Below are positions 8,745 to 17,437 of a DNA stretch of 64,000 bases, in pieces. A program made the position numbers and the translations under genes. The DNA is from Leeuwenhoekiella nanhaiensis (GTDB lineage Bacteria > Bacteroidota > Bacteroidia > Flavobacteriales > Flavobacteriaceae): the NCBI RefSeq assembly GCF_002744755.1, contig NZ_KZ319293.1, positions 1 through 64,000 of the forward strand, written 5' to 3'. The first letter of the stretch is position 1, and every line of letters begins with the position of its first letter. Below the pieces are notes generated by a model, which was not told the origin of the DNA, searched no databases, and was given only the letters and a program-made list of their open reading frames with translations.

Positions 8745-9302
8745 ATGTTCAACAAAAATATAAAACTCGTTTTAGCTGTCCTGGTAGTTGCATTAGCCGT
8801 TTGGCAATTTGCAGATCGTTCTATAGGTAACGGCATTCTTTTAATTCTTCTGGCAGGTATTTTTGTACTCTTATATTTTAAAAACGAAATTCTTATTCTC
8901 GCCTTTTTAAGACTACGAAAGCAGGATTTTGACGGTGCTAAAAAATGGCTTGATAAAATTAAAAATCCGGAAGGCGCTTTGGTTCGCAAACAACAGGGGT
9001 ATTACAATTATCTCAACGGGCTGATGGTTTCTCAAACCAATATGATACAGGCGGAAAAATATTTCAAGAAAGCAGTTCAGTTGGGTCTCAGTATGGATGC
9101 TGATTTGGCAATGGCCAAAATAAACCTTGCCGGTATTGCAATGACCAAAAACAGACGTCGCGAGGCTGATAAGTTGTTAGCGGAAGCCAAAAAGCTGGAT
9201 AAGCACAATATGCTTACCGAGCAGATTAAAATGATGAAGCAACAAATGAAGCAGGCTGCAAATATGCCTCGTCAGCAATACGGCAGAGGTGCACGCCGGT
9301 AA
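8745..9302 (+). CDS. Membrane protein with TPR-like cytoplasmic domain
   Basis: The 185-residue product has two N-terminal membrane helices (about residues 7-25 and 28-46) and then an all-helical domain. The segment around 85-165 (YYNYLNGLMVSQTN, AEKYFKKAVQLG, KINLAGIAMTKNRRREADKLL) looks like two to three tetratricopeptide repeats, which usually mediate protein contacts. The tail is Lys/Gln/Met rich and ends in Arg. No partner can be named from the context. Confidence 0.65.
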   Translation: MFNKNIKLVLAVLVVALAVWQFADRSIGNGILLILLAGIFVLLYFKNEILILAFLRLRKQDFDGAKKWLDKIKNPEGALVRKQQGYYNYLNGLMVSQTNMIQAEKYFKKAVQLGLSMDADLAMAKINLAGIAMTKNRRREADKLLAEAKKLDKHNMLTEQIKMMKQQMKQAANMPRQQYGRGARR

Positions 9303-9429
9303 TTTGACCAGCACTCTTTAAACTGTAAAATTCCGTTATTATAATAGGTTTTATCTGAAAGCCCCACAATCCTTAATTAAGATTGTGTTTTATAACGATT
9401 TTACATTTCCTTTTATCGATAAGTTTTTA

Positions 9430-9456
9430 TTGCCGATGAACCGCTAGATATCTTTG
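9430..9456 (+). promoter_or_regulatory. Promoter of the thioredoxin-like gene
   Basis: TTG (9430-9432), 16 bases, then TATCTTTG (9449-9456), an exact -7 match. The spacing is shorter than usual. The start codon follows 16 bases after the -7 element. Confidence 0.5.
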
Positions 9457-9472
9457 TGGTTCAAGTATTTAT

Positions 9473-10180
9473 ATGGCAAGAACTCTACTTATACTTTTAT
9501 TCTTATCGGTATTCAATCTACAGGCGCAGGAAGAGCAAAAAGTGCTTTTTTCTGACGCTTTAGCTGCAAGTATGGATAAGTACACCGCCCGGGTTGATGA
9601 AGCCCTCAGGTACGGTGAATTTGATTTTGCCAAATCTTTATTTGACAGCCTGGTAAAAAATAATCTTCAAGGCACATATATTGATAAACTCGAGTTTGAA
9701 ACGCTTAATAATACTTTTATAACTTCTACCGAAGATTTTGAGCGCCCCACCATAATTCTTACCTATTCTTCCTGGTGTATTCCCAGCGACGGGGAAATTC
9801 CTGTTCTTAACAAACTTGCCGAGCGCTACGCGGGTTTGGTTGACTTTATTGTTTTATTCTGGGATGATAAAAACACCGTGAAAAAAGAAGCTAAGAAATT
9901 TAATAAAAATATACAGATAGCTTACGTGGACGAAGTGCAAAACAAGCACATGAAAACTGTAAATCTCCTGAAACACGCTTTGGGCATTTCTCTTTCGTAT
10001 GTTATAGCTACAGATGGACAGATTTTAGACATCAACAGAAGACCACCTAATCAGTTGGGTATTTCAACAACAGAAGTGATTAACCAAAACCTTACGTTTC
10101 TAAGTCGTCAGATCGCTGCTATCAATCTGGATCTTAATATCAACATCAATGATCTGCCGGAATCACTGGCAACATTTTAA
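9473..10180 (+). CDS. Exported thioredoxin-fold protein with one active-site Cys
   Basis: A signal peptide (about 1-19, ending NLQAQ) is followed by a helical stretch and then a TlpA/thioredoxin-like domain from about residue 88: PTIILTYSSWCIPSDGEIPVLN, later LLKHALGISLSYVIATDGQI. The catalytic motif is W101-C102-I-P-S105, so the second cysteine of the usual WCxxC is replaced by serine and I see no other cysteine. It therefore cannot act as a simple dithiol oxidoreductase. A monothiol or binding role is possible (inference). Confidence 0.72.
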   Translation: MARTLLILLFLSVFNLQAQEEQKVLFSDALAASMDKYTARVDEALRYGEFDFAKSLFDSLVKNNLQGTYIDKLEFETLNNTFITSTEDFERPTIILTYSSWCIPSDGEIPVLNKLAERYAGLVDFIVLFWDDKNTVKKEAKKFNKNIQIAYVDEVQNKHMKTVNLLKHALGISLSYVIATDGQILDINRRPPNQLGISTTEVINQNLTFLSRQIAAINLDLNININDLPESLATF

Positions 10181-10204
10181 TTTTGCATCTAGCATAACAC
10201 CCAA

Positions 10205-10236
10205 AAAAAAGGAGCCTTTATTCAGGCTCCTTTTTT
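10205..10236. terminator. Bidirectional terminator
   Basis: A 13-bp perfect stem (AAAAAAGGAGCCT and its complement) with a 6-base loop, flanked by A and T runs, between two convergent genes. Confidence 0.9.
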
Positions 10237-10254
10237 AATTTCAATTTAATTGAT

Positions 10255-11190
10255 TTACTGACCAACCGTATAAACTCCTTTTTCCGGGATCTCAATCTGA
10301 TACACTTTTCGCGAAGCGTTGTTCAAATGATCTTCGCGTAACCACGGATTGTGGATTTTTAGAATTTTATAATTGATCCCAAATCCCTGCGCAAACTTCA
10401 CAAAATCAGTTACTGCCGTATCTACCTTAACCTTATAGGTAGGAACGGTTTTATACAGGTCATCTTCGGTATAATTAAAACCATACTTCTGTGGCTCTTT
10501 CAATATTTCTTTTAAAGCCAAAATGCGAAACACATACCTTCCCGTTTCTTCACCTAGGAGTAAATCGTAATAATCTGAAACATCCTGAGCTTCCAGTCTT
10601 CTGTTGATTCCGGCATTCCCGGCATTGTAGCCTGCAGCGGCAAGCGTCCAGCTTCCTAAATAGTTTTTAGACTTTTTTAAATATTTACAGGCGGCACGGG
10701 TTGCAAGCTCCACATTATAGCGCTCATCTACATTATCATTAACTTCAAGTCCCAGTTCCTTACCGGTACCTCCAAGTATTTGCCAAAATCCCGTAGCTCG
10801 AGCCGGTGAAACCGCCTGCGTTAAACCACTTTCTATTACGGCCAAATACTTAAAATCATCAGGCAAACCCTCTTCTTTAAGAATGGGTTCTATGATTGGG
10901 AAATATTTCGCAGCACGCTTAATGATTAGCAAACCATTAGACTGCCAATAGGTATTTACCAATAATTCACGATCCATGCGCTCACGCACATCCGGATCTT
11001 CCAGAGGCACACGCTCACCGGCAAAGTCCATCGCATCCGGTAAAGGAATAGCATAGACATTATAGTCGTTAACCAGTTTTTCTTTTTTTGTTACTTCAGG
11101 ATCTTTTGTTTCCTGTTGCACCGCCTGAACACAGACAGCAGTTGTAGCGATAAGGCCCACACCGGCCAGAATATTTTTAATTGGTATCAT
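10255..11190 (-). CDS. Lytic transglycosylase, SLT (MltD-like) family
   Basis: Cleaves peptidoglycan glycan strands with formation of 1,6-anhydro ends in the periplasm. The ATG giving MIPIKNILAGVG begins a clear signal peptide ending near VCVQA; the TTG nine codons upstream is less likely. The goose-type SLT domain is visible. The catalytic Glu lies in KYLAVIESGLTQAVSPARATGFWQ, followed by the conserved YNAGN motif in LAAAGYNAGNAGINRR. The C-terminal part (YKVKVDTAVTDF) resembles the start of a LysM-like tail but no full LysM is seen. A lipase-like gene lies upstream on the same strand. Confidence 0.88.
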   Translation of the reverse strand: MIPIKNILAGVGLIATTAVCVQAVQQETKDPEVTKKEKLVNDYNVYAIPLPDAMDFAGERVPLEDPDVRERMDRELLVNTYWQSNGLLIIKRAAKYFPIIEPILKEEGLPDDFKYLAVIESGLTQAVSPARATGFWQILGGTGKELGLEVNDNVDERYNVELATRAACKYLKKSKNYLGSWTLAAAGYNAGNAGINRRLEAQDVSDYYDLLLGEETGRYVFRILALKEILKEPQKYGFNYTEDDLYKTVPTYKVKVDTAVTDFVKFAQGFGINYKILKIHNPWLREDHLNNASRKVYQIEIPEKGVYTVGQ

Positions 11191-11295
11191 AGCTTGTTTA
11201 TTGAAGTTGTACTGCAAATTAGCAAATCATCTACATGATACCAAGAACAATACCGTGATTGAATTCTTAAATTTTAAGTTGCAAAAAATCAGTTT

Positions 11296-11946
11296 TTAAT
11301 CCCCTATCAGTTTCGGCAGATGTTTAGAAAACCATTTACAACGGCTTATGATCATCGCATGGGTTCCTCCTTTTACAGGAATACAATTTTTAATGTATTT
11401 AAAGGGAAAAACAGGATCGGCGGTCCCGTGAATGTGAATCAGATCCTCGGCGTACGTACTCTGCTCCCAACACAGCATTTGCTCTAAAGCCCAGTGCAGG
11501 TAGACAGGATCTGTTATGGAAAGGTATTTCTGATACAATTCTGCTTTATGTTTCAGCGTGTCGGTAACTGCATATTCTGACAACAGGTTTACGTGACGCA
11601 CCAGCCCTACCGGAGCTATGCGGTAAAGACCCAAAGCCTTTGAAAACCGCATACGTCGGGGCAGTTCGGCTTTGGTTTTCACACTACTGATGATGATAAG
11701 CTTTTTGTACCTGACGTATTTTGCCATTTCCTGTACCAGAACTCCACCAAAGCTGACCCCAATAAGTACAGGGTTTTCGTGCTTTACCTCAAGTAGCATT
11801 TTTTTAGCGTAGGAAGCTAAAGATTCACCGGGGTCAGGAATTTTCCAGGTAAGCGGGTGTAGCGTATAAAGCTCTGCGGGCAATTTTAGATGATCAAAAA
11901 TACTTGGGTTAGCCGCCATTCCCGGCATCAAATAAACGTGTATCAT
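11296..11946 (-). CDS. Small alpha/beta-hydrolase
   Basis: The start is the ATG giving MIHVYLMPGMAANP, where the fold begins; a TTG 13 codons upstream would only add unrelated residues. The nucleophile elbow is LIGVSFGGVLVQE, the acid residue lies in HIHGTADPVFPF and the catalytic His in KGGTHAMI. At 216 residues it is short, with no lid domain, which is typical of Bacteroidota proteins of this group. The substrate is unknown; an ester or thioester is likely. Confidence 0.75.
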   Translation of the reverse strand: MIHVYLMPGMAANPSIFDHLKLPAELYTLHPLTWKIPDPGESLASYAKKMLLEVKHENPVLIGVSFGGVLVQEMAKYVRYKKLIIISSVKTKAELPRRMRFSKALGLYRIAPVGLVRHVNLLSEYAVTDTLKHKAELYQKYLSITDPVYLHWALEQMLCWEQSTYAEDLIHIHGTADPVFPFKYIKNCIPVKGGTHAMIISRCKWFSKHLPKLIGD

Positions 11947-12002
11947 AACACTTAAAATTAAGGCTTTAACAATCGCCCGGCCCAAAAACCTTTATTTTTT
12001 TG

Positions 12003-12010
12003 TATCTTTA
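12003..12010 (+). promoter_or_regulatory. Candidate -7 element upstream of the GNAT gene
   Basis: TATCTTTA, as seen at several other promoters in this window. It is 90 bases before the start codon. No clear -33 element. Confidence 0.3.
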
Positions 12011-12100
12011 CCAATACATTAAAATTCTTGCCAAAAGAATGCAAATGTAATAGCCAAAACCTTCCAGAAAGCACTATTTTTTTCTTAAATCAAATTTTAT

Positions 12101-12400
12101 ATGGATGTAATGACAGCGATTGAATTGACAGACAACGAATTTCTAAGACAATTTGAGACCACAATTGATGGTAAATTGGCAAAAATTGAATACTCCCTTC
12201 AGGATCGTAAAATCTTTCTTACCAAATTACACATGCCCGAAGGTACCGAGGATAAAATGAATGATTTTATCGTTGCTGTTTTTAAAGAAGTCGAAGACCG
12301 CAACATCAGACTTGTACCTACAAGTCCTGAGATTGCTAAATTTATGCGAGCCAATCGCAGAAAGTATAAGGATTTATTACCGGTAGGTATAAATATCTAG
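12101..12400 (+). CDS. Mini-GNAT (YjdJ-type) N-acetyltransferase
   Basis: A 99-residue protein matching the short GCN5-related acetyltransferases of the YjdJ type. A beta strand with FETTIDGKLAKIEYSLQDRKIFLTKLHMPEG is followed by a helix and then IRLVPTSPEIAKFMRANRRKYKDLL, the family's usual ending. The small size leaves room only for the acetyl-CoA-binding core. The acceptor is unknown. It is followed by its own terminator. Confidence 0.75.
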   Translation: MDVMTAIELTDNEFLRQFETTIDGKLAKIEYSLQDRKIFLTKLHMPEGTEDKMNDFIVAVFKEVEDRNIRLVPTSPEIAKFMRANRRKYKDLLPVGINI

Positions 12401-12423
12401 CTTAAGCTTTAAACGAACTTTAT

Positions 12424-12450
12424 AAAACCTGTTTTAATACAGGTTTTTTT
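12424..12450. terminator. Bidirectional terminator between GNAT and mtaB
   Basis: AAAACCTGT pairs with ACAGGTTTT around a 6-base loop, followed by a T-run on the plus strand. It overlaps the mtaB stop codon. Confidence 0.8.
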
Positions 12451-13792
12451 ATGCGGTTATAGCAACAGCATCTTCGGCGTATTCAAAACGCACCAGACCA
12501 TCCTCATCAATTTCGGTCAGACAAATCTCATGCAGGGTATTTACTAAAGCAGGGTCCCATGGGGCCTTTACTTTCACATAATTCTCGGTAAACCCATGAA
12601 TGTATCCTTTTTTATTTTCGCCCTCAAAGAGCACGGTATGTTGTGTTCCCAATTGCGATTCGTAAAAGGCTCTGCGTTTCTTTGCTGAAAGTCCGCGCAA
12701 CATTTTACTGCGTTTTTTTCGCTTGCGCAAAGGCACAACGTCCGGCATAGATGCAGCCTTGGTATTGTCGCGTTCCGAATAGGTAAAAACATGCAAATAC
12801 GAGATATCCAGTTCCGTTAGAAAATTATAGGTATCCAGAAAATGTGCATCGGTTTCTCCCGGAAAACCAACGATTACATCAACCCCTATACAGGCATCGG
12901 GCATCAAACGCTTGATTTCAGCTACACGATCTGCATAGAGTTCACGCTTATAGCGCCTGCTCATTTTACCCAGCAACTCGTTATTACCACTTTGCAGGGG
13001 AATGTGGAAATGCGGTACAAAAGTTTGAGAATCGGCAACCAGCTCAATGGTATCATTTTTCAAAAGGTTAGGCTCAATACTTGAAATGCGTAATCGTTCG
13101 ATACCATCTACATCATCAAGCGCCTTAACCAAATCTAAAAAGGTATGCTCATGCTTCTTATTACCAAACTCACCCTTTCCATAATCCCCGATGTTAACAC
13201 CGGTAAGCACAATCTCTTTAATCCCCTGATCTGCAATATCACGGGCATTTTTCAAGACATTATTTAGGGTATCGCTACGCGAAATCCCTCTGGCTAAAGG
13301 AATGGTACAATAGGTACACTTATAGTCACACCCATCCTGAACTTTCAAAAAAGCACGGGTACGGCCACCCAGCGAATACGAACCTACATAAAAATTAGCC
13401 TCTTCAATCTCACAACTGTGCACCTCACCCATATCATTTTTGGTCAGGTCGTTCAGGTAATCGGTGATTTTGAATTTTTCGGTAGCGCCGAGCACCAGGT
13501 CTACCCCATCTACATCAGCTAATTCTTCGGGCTTCAACTGAGCATAACAGCCTACTGCCGTTACAAAAGCATCGGGATTTACACTTTGCGCTTTCTTTAC
13601 AATGGTTTTAAAACGCTTATCGGCGTTTTCGGTAACACTGCACGTATTGATTACATAAACATCTGCGGGTTCGCTAAAATCGACCCGTTTAAAACCTTCA
13701 TTCTTAAAACTTCGGGAAATTGTCGCTGTTTCCGAGAAATTCAGTTTACAGCCCAGCGTATAAAATGCAACTTTTTTAGTAGCTTCAGTCAT
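12449..13792 (-). CDS. mtaB: tRNA t6A37 methylthiotransferase
   Basis: Converts N6-threonylcarbamoyladenosine at tRNA position 37 to its 2-methylthio form with radical SAM chemistry. The N-terminal UPF0004 domain carries cluster ligands C15, C51 and C82. The radical SAM CxxxCxxC is C155, C159 and C162 (CDYKCTYCTIPLARG). The C-terminal TRAM domain is near 375-435. The opening YTLGCKLNFSET and the radical SAM context point to MtaB rather than MiaB or RimO. It has a consensus promoter of its own. Confidence 0.92.
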   Translation of the reverse strand: MTEATKKVAFYTLGCKLNFSETATISRSFKNEGFKRVDFSEPADVYVINTCSVTENADKRFKTIVKKAQSVNPDAFVTAVGCYAQLKPEELADVDGVDLVLGATEKFKITDYLNDLTKNDMGEVHSCEIEEANFYVGSYSLGGRTRAFLKVQDGCDYKCTYCTIPLARGISRSDTLNNVLKNARDIADQGIKEIVLTGVNIGDYGKGEFGNKKHEHTFLDLVKALDDVDGIERLRISSIEPNLLKNDTIELVADSQTFVPHFHIPLQSGNNELLGKMSRRYKRELYADRVAEIKRLMPDACIGVDVIVGFPGETDAHFLDTYNFLTELDISYLHVFTYSERDNTKAASMPDVVPLRKRKKRSKMLRGLSAKKRRAFYESQLGTQHTVLFEGENKKGYIHGFTENYVKVKAPWDPALVNTLHEICLTEIDEDGLVRFEYAEDAVAITA

Positions 13793-13865
13793 ATCATTCT
13801 TCTTCGCAATTACCTATTTTTGTTTCCGTTTGGCCTTGAAAACAATAGCCAAAATCAGAAAAATG

Positions 13866-13898
13866 CAAAGTTAACCTTATCATGCTATAAGTCAAAAT
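13866..13898 (-). promoter_or_regulatory. mtaB promoter
   Basis: Minus strand: TTTTGAC with TTG at 13893-13895, 19 bases, then TAACTTTG (13866-13873). Both elements and their spacing fit the Bacteroidota consensus. The leader is about 65 bases. Confidence 0.65.
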
Positions 13899-13924
13899 CG
13901 CTTTTGCTTTAAAAACAGCACCAC

Positions 13925-15559
13925 TTGTTGATCAAAACCCAAATTTTTAAGCGCTTATTTCCCTTACTGCTTGTAGGCAGCCTGTCTTATCTTAGTTCTT
14001 CCTGTACCAATGGGAGTTCAGAATCAAGAGAGTCTGAGGTTTTCAGATACAACGAGCATTACAATGTGGCTACGCTTGATCCTGCTTTTGCCCGTAACCC
14101 ACCTATAATCTGGCCTACAAATCAAATATTTAATGGATTGGTACAGCAGGATGACTCCTTAAATATTGTTCCCGATCTGGCTAAACGCTGGACGGTAGAC
14201 TCCTCTGCCACCCGCTATACGTTTACCTTAAGAGATGATGTTTACTTTCACAAACACCCACAGTTTAAAACTTCAGACAGCACCCGAAGACTTGTAGCTT
14301 CAGACTTTGTTTACAGTTTTGATCGTTTGAAAGACCCCGCCGTAGCTTCTCCCGGAAGCTGGGTGCTTAGCAACGTGGCCGCTTACGAAGCTGTCAACGA
14401 CTCTACCTTTACCATCACGCTCAACCGGCAATTCCCCGCTTTTTTGGGCTTGCTTACGATGCGCTACTGCTCTGCTGTGCCCCGTGAAATTGTAGAATAT
14501 TATGGTAATGAATTCCGGTCTCATCCTGTAGGTACCGGACCTTTCAAGTTTAAGCGTTGGGAAGAAGGCGTAAAACTGGTTTTGCGTAAAAACGAATTGT
14601 ATTTTGAAACCGACGAAAATGGTGTACAACTTCCCTATCTGGAAGCGGTAGCGATTACCTTTTTACCCGATAAACAAAGTGAATTTTTACAGTTTGCCCA
14701 GGGTAACCTTGATATGCTCAACAGCCTGGATCCTTCCTATAAAGATGAATTATTAACTGCTACCGGAAAACTAAAAGAAAAATACAAAGACGAGGTAAAA
14801 ACCATTACCGGTCCCTTTTTAAATACCGAATATTTGGGATTTTTTCTAGATAGCCCGCAGGATGAAATACGTTCAGAGCTTTTGAGGAAAGCTGTAAACT
14901 ACGGGTTTGACCGGGTGAAAATGATAAAATACCTGCGTAATGGGATTGGCGAACCTGCACAGGCGGGCTTTATACCTAAAGGACTTCCGGGTTATGGCAC
15001 TGCCGGTTTTGAATATAATCCGGCCAGGGCCCGAAAACTAATTGAAGAATACAAGGAAACCACCGGAAACCAAAATCCGGTGATAACCATAGGCACTAAC
15101 AGTCAGTACCTCGATATCTGTGAGTACATTCAGCGGGAAATAGGCAAACTTGGGTTAACCATCAATATTGATGTAATGCCACCTTCTACACTTCGCCAAT
15201 TAAAATCTACCGGAAAGCTCGATGCCTTCCGAGCCAGCTGGATTGCCGATTATCCCGATGCCGAAAACTACCTCTCGCTGTACTACAGCAAAAACTTTAC
15301 GCCAAACGGCCCCAACTACACGCATTTTAAGAATGACGCGTTTGACCGTCTTTACGAAGCCAGTTTTAAACTTACCGATCTTGAAGAACGCAAAGTTCTG
15401 TATCAAAAAATGGATTCGATTCTTATAGCTAAAGCACCTTTCGTCACGCTATACTATGATCAGGTCATCAAGTTTGTGCATAAAGATGTATACGGTTTAA
15501 AAGCCAATCCGCAGGATTTTTTGGTTCTGAAACGGGTTCGAAAAGACAGAAAACCCTAG
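13925..15559 (+). CDS. Oligopeptide-binding lipoprotein, SBP family 5
   Basis: A DppA/OppA-like substrate-binding protein. The N-terminus is a lipoprotein signal ending LSSSC, with lipid on about Cys27. The mature part shows the family features: YNEHYNVATLDPAF, IFNGLVQQD, DLAKRWTVD, VAFKDGVYF-like LRDDVYFHKHPQF and a C-terminal ITIGTNSQYLDICEYIQREI. No ATG is available at the start; TTG codons at 13925 and 13928 are the candidates. No permease or ATPase gene is adjacent, so it is an orphan that must work with a transporter encoded elsewhere or have another role. Confidence 0.85.
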   Translation: MLIKTQIFKRLFPLLLVGSLSYLSSSCTNGSSESRESEVFRYNEHYNVATLDPAFARNPPIIWPTNQIFNGLVQQDDSLNIVPDLAKRWTVDSSATRYTFTLRDDVYFHKHPQFKTSDSTRRLVASDFVYSFDRLKDPAVASPGSWVLSNVAAYEAVNDSTFTITLNRQFPAFLGLLTMRYCSAVPREIVEYYGNEFRSHPVGTGPFKFKRWEEGVKLVLRKNELYFETDENGVQLPYLEAVAITFLPDKQSEFLQFAQGNLDMLNSLDPSYKDELLTATGKLKEKYKDEVKTITGPFLNTEYLGFFLDSPQDEIRSELLRKAVNYGFDRVKMIKYLRNGIGEPAQAGFIPKGLPGYGTAGFEYNPARARKLIEEYKETTGNQNPVITIGTNSQYLDICEYIQREIGKLGLTINIDVMPPSTLRQLKSTGKLDAFRASWIADYPDAENYLSLYYSKNFTPNGPNYTHFKNDAFDRLYEASFKLTDLEERKVLYQKMDSILIAKAPFVTLYYDQVIKFVHKDVYGLKANPQDFLVLKRVRKDRKP

Positions 15560-15631
15560 TTTACAGGCTTTAAATCTTAAATTCCTGTAACGAAAATTGC
15601 CTGAGTACTACTTATATAGAAAGCTACTACT

Positions 15632-15922
15632 ATGGGATTTGGAGGTTCAGTTTCGGCAATGCTGGCTACGCTTAAAACTAACAAGCGCGAGCGTAAATCA
15701 CGATTCGACAAAAAAGGGCTCGATATCAAAACAGCTAAGCATAAACCTTTTATTGATTTTAAGAAACTCGCTGCTTCGGAAGAGCTGAAGTTAAAAAATC
15801 AAATACGTAAAGACTCTAGAAACCATAACAGGAAAGTAATAGGCTATACCGCTATTGCACTAGTTGTACTGGCAGTACTTATCTGGTTACTGTTTGTAGA
15901 TTCCGGAAGACCATTGGTTTAA
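15632..15922 (+). CDS. Small basic tail-anchored-like membrane protein
   Basis: Ninety-six residues, with a strongly basic first two thirds (TNKRERKSRFDKKGLD, KNQIRKDSRNHNRK) and one hydrophobic helix at about 70-90, ending after VDSGRPLV. I know of similar small proteins in flavobacteria but no function. The topology would put the basic part in the cytoplasm, where it could bind nucleic acid or ribosomes (speculation). Its stop overlaps the stop of the convergent GlmU-like gene by four bases. Confidence 0.6.
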   Translation: MGFGGSVSAMLATLKTNKRERKSRFDKKGLDIKTAKHKPFIDFKKLAASEELKLKNQIRKDSRNHNRKVIGYTAIALVVLAVLIWLLFVDSGRPLV

Positions 15923-17097
15923 TACCTCCTGTACTTTGCAGTCTCCTCAAAAACATGCTCGAGTATCGCAGCTTCCTGAGCATCAAAGGGAATATTGCGG
16001 CGTTCCATAACCAGTTTCGCGGTTTGAAAAGCCTTATCCGTTTTATAAGTTGTAAAGCCAGCTGCACCGCCCCAACTGAAGGATGGCACAAAATTACGCG
16101 GAAAACCGGTACCAAAAATATTTACACTTACGCCTATTACCGTACCGGTATTGAACATGGTATTGATTCCGCATTTGCTGTGATCGCCCATCATCAGGCC
16201 ACAAAACTGCAGGCCGGTTCTCGCGAAACCTTCGGTCTCGTAATCCCATAAGCGCACTTCCTCATAATTATTTTTAAGGTTGCTGTTGTTAGAATCAGCG
16301 CCAATATTGCACCACTCGCCCAATACTGAATTTCCTAAATAACCATCGTGTCCTTTATTCGAATAGGCCATCAATACCGAATTGGTCACCTCTCCTCCAA
16401 CTTTGCAGTATGGCCCAATAGTGGTACCCGTATAAATTTTTGCTCCCATTTTTACGGTTGCATGGTCGCACAGGGCGAAAGGCCCGCGAATCAGCGCTCC
16501 TTCCATGATTTCTGCATCTTTACCAATGTATATAGGGCCTTCGGAAGCATTTAACGTGCAAAAATTAAGCTTTGCTCCTGGCTCGATAAAGATATTCTCA
16601 GAATTGAGTGTTTGTACGCCTGAGGGGATGGGCGCTGATTTGCGATCTTCCGTGATCAAATCGAAGTCGAGCTGAATGGCTTCGTGATTTTTACTGAACA
16701 AATCCCAGGTATGCGCAATCTTGAAAATGGCTTCTTCCGGAAGCTCTATCTGCTCATAATCTGAAAAGTCGATATCTTCCTGACCTTCTACCGTATAAAA
16801 AGCAACTACTTCTTCCCCGTCAAAAAGCGCCTGGTTGGTCTCCAGATTTTGCACGAGTTCAACGAGAACTTCCGTAGGCAGATAGGAAGCGTTGATCATC
16901 ACATTTTCTTCAAACTCCACCATCGGATATTTTTCAGAAAGATATTCTTCGGTCACGGTTGACGTGGTATTGCCCAAATGCTTTTCCCACTTTTCCCGAA
17001 TAGTAAGTATACCAATGCGCAAATCGGCTACCGGCCTGGTGTAAGTAAAGGGAAGCAGTTGTCTGCGTACCGAACCGTCAAAGAGGATGTAGTTCAT
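15919..17097 (-). CDS. GlmU-like sugar nucleotidyltransferase / acyltransferase
   Basis: Start chosen at the ATG of MNYILFDG, which opens the nucleotide-binding fold; a longer frame adds nine unlikely residues. The N-terminal third is a divergent nucleotidyltransferase-like domain (LLPFTYTRPVADLRIGILTIREKW). The rest is a left-handed beta-helix of hexapeptide repeats from about residue 180 (IYIGKDAEIMEGALIRGP, KMGAKIYTGTTIGPYCKVGG). This is the alternative GlmU family of Bacteroidota, proposed to make UDP-GlcNAc or a related sugar nucleotide for the envelope. The activity assignment comes from the family, not from residues I can verify. Confidence 0.8.
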   Translation of the reverse strand: MNYILFDGSVRRQLLPFTYTRPVADLRIGILTIREKWEKHLGNTTSTVTEEYLSEKYPMVEFEENVMINASYLPTEVLVELVQNLETNQALFDGEEVVAFYTVEGQEDIDFSDYEQIELPEEAIFKIAHTWDLFSKNHEAIQLDFDLITEDRKSAPIPSGVQTLNSENIFIEPGAKLNFCTLNASEGPIYIGKDAEIMEGALIRGPFALCDHATVKMGAKIYTGTTIGPYCKVGGEVTNSVLMAYSNKGHDGYLGNSVLGEWCNIGADSNNSNLKNNYEEVRLWDYETEGFARTGLQFCGLMMGDHSKCGINTMFNTGTVIGVSVNIFGTGFPRNFVPSFSWGGAAGFTTYKTDKAFQTAKLVMERRNIPFDAQEAAILEHVFEETAKYRRY

Positions 17098-17187
17098 AAT
17101 ATTCCAGATTTTGAAGCAGGTCAAAACTAATTAATAAAGCCTGACCAAACTACTATACCGATTGAAAACTCTCTTTTTATGTTGTGG

Positions 17188-17231
17188 AATCGTTGAATCG
17201 TTGAATCGTTGAATCGTTGAATCGTTGAATC
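17188..17231. repeat. 8-bp tandem repeat AATCGTTG, 5.5 copies
   Basis: Five perfect copies of AATCGTTG followed by a partial AATC. It lies in the upstream region of the GlmU-like gene, where slippage could change spacing to a promoter. Confidence 0.9.
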
Positions 17232-17294
17232 ATAAAATATAAAAGTTTCTGATTTCTCATTTCTGATTACTGATTACACACAAACCAGGAAAAA

Positions 17295-17398
17295 GCGTTA
17301 GGGATTGGAGTGAAAATCCCGCAGTTGCCGGAACTCCAGTGCAGGCAACGAGGAATTGTAACGCAAAGCCCGGACTTTGCCCTGAGGCAAAGTAACGC
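17295..17398 (+). ncRNA. Structured intergenic element, possibly a Flavo-1-type RNA
   Basis: A closing stem GCGTTA (17295-17300) / TAACGC (17393-17398) encloses three hairpins: GGGATT/AATCCC (17301-17306, 17315-17320), GTTGCC/GGCAAC (17324-17329, 17344-17349) and CTTTGCC/GGCAAAG (17375-17381, 17386-17392). A second TAACGC at 17359-17364 could compete for the 5' GCGTTA. A terminator follows directly. I recall similar GCGTTAGGGATTG elements between genes in many flavobacteria, and an Rfam family named Flavo-1. The match to that family is from memory and untested. Confidence 0.5.
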
Positions 17399-17403
17399 CA
17401 TAA

Positions 17404-17437
17404 AAAAACCCTTTAACATAAACGCTAAAGGGTTTTT
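17404..17437. terminator. Terminator of rpsA, also usable by the structured element
   Basis: AAAAACCCTTTA pairs perfectly with TAAAGGGTTTTT (12 bp, 10-base loop). T-runs on both strands make it bidirectional. Confidence 0.88.
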
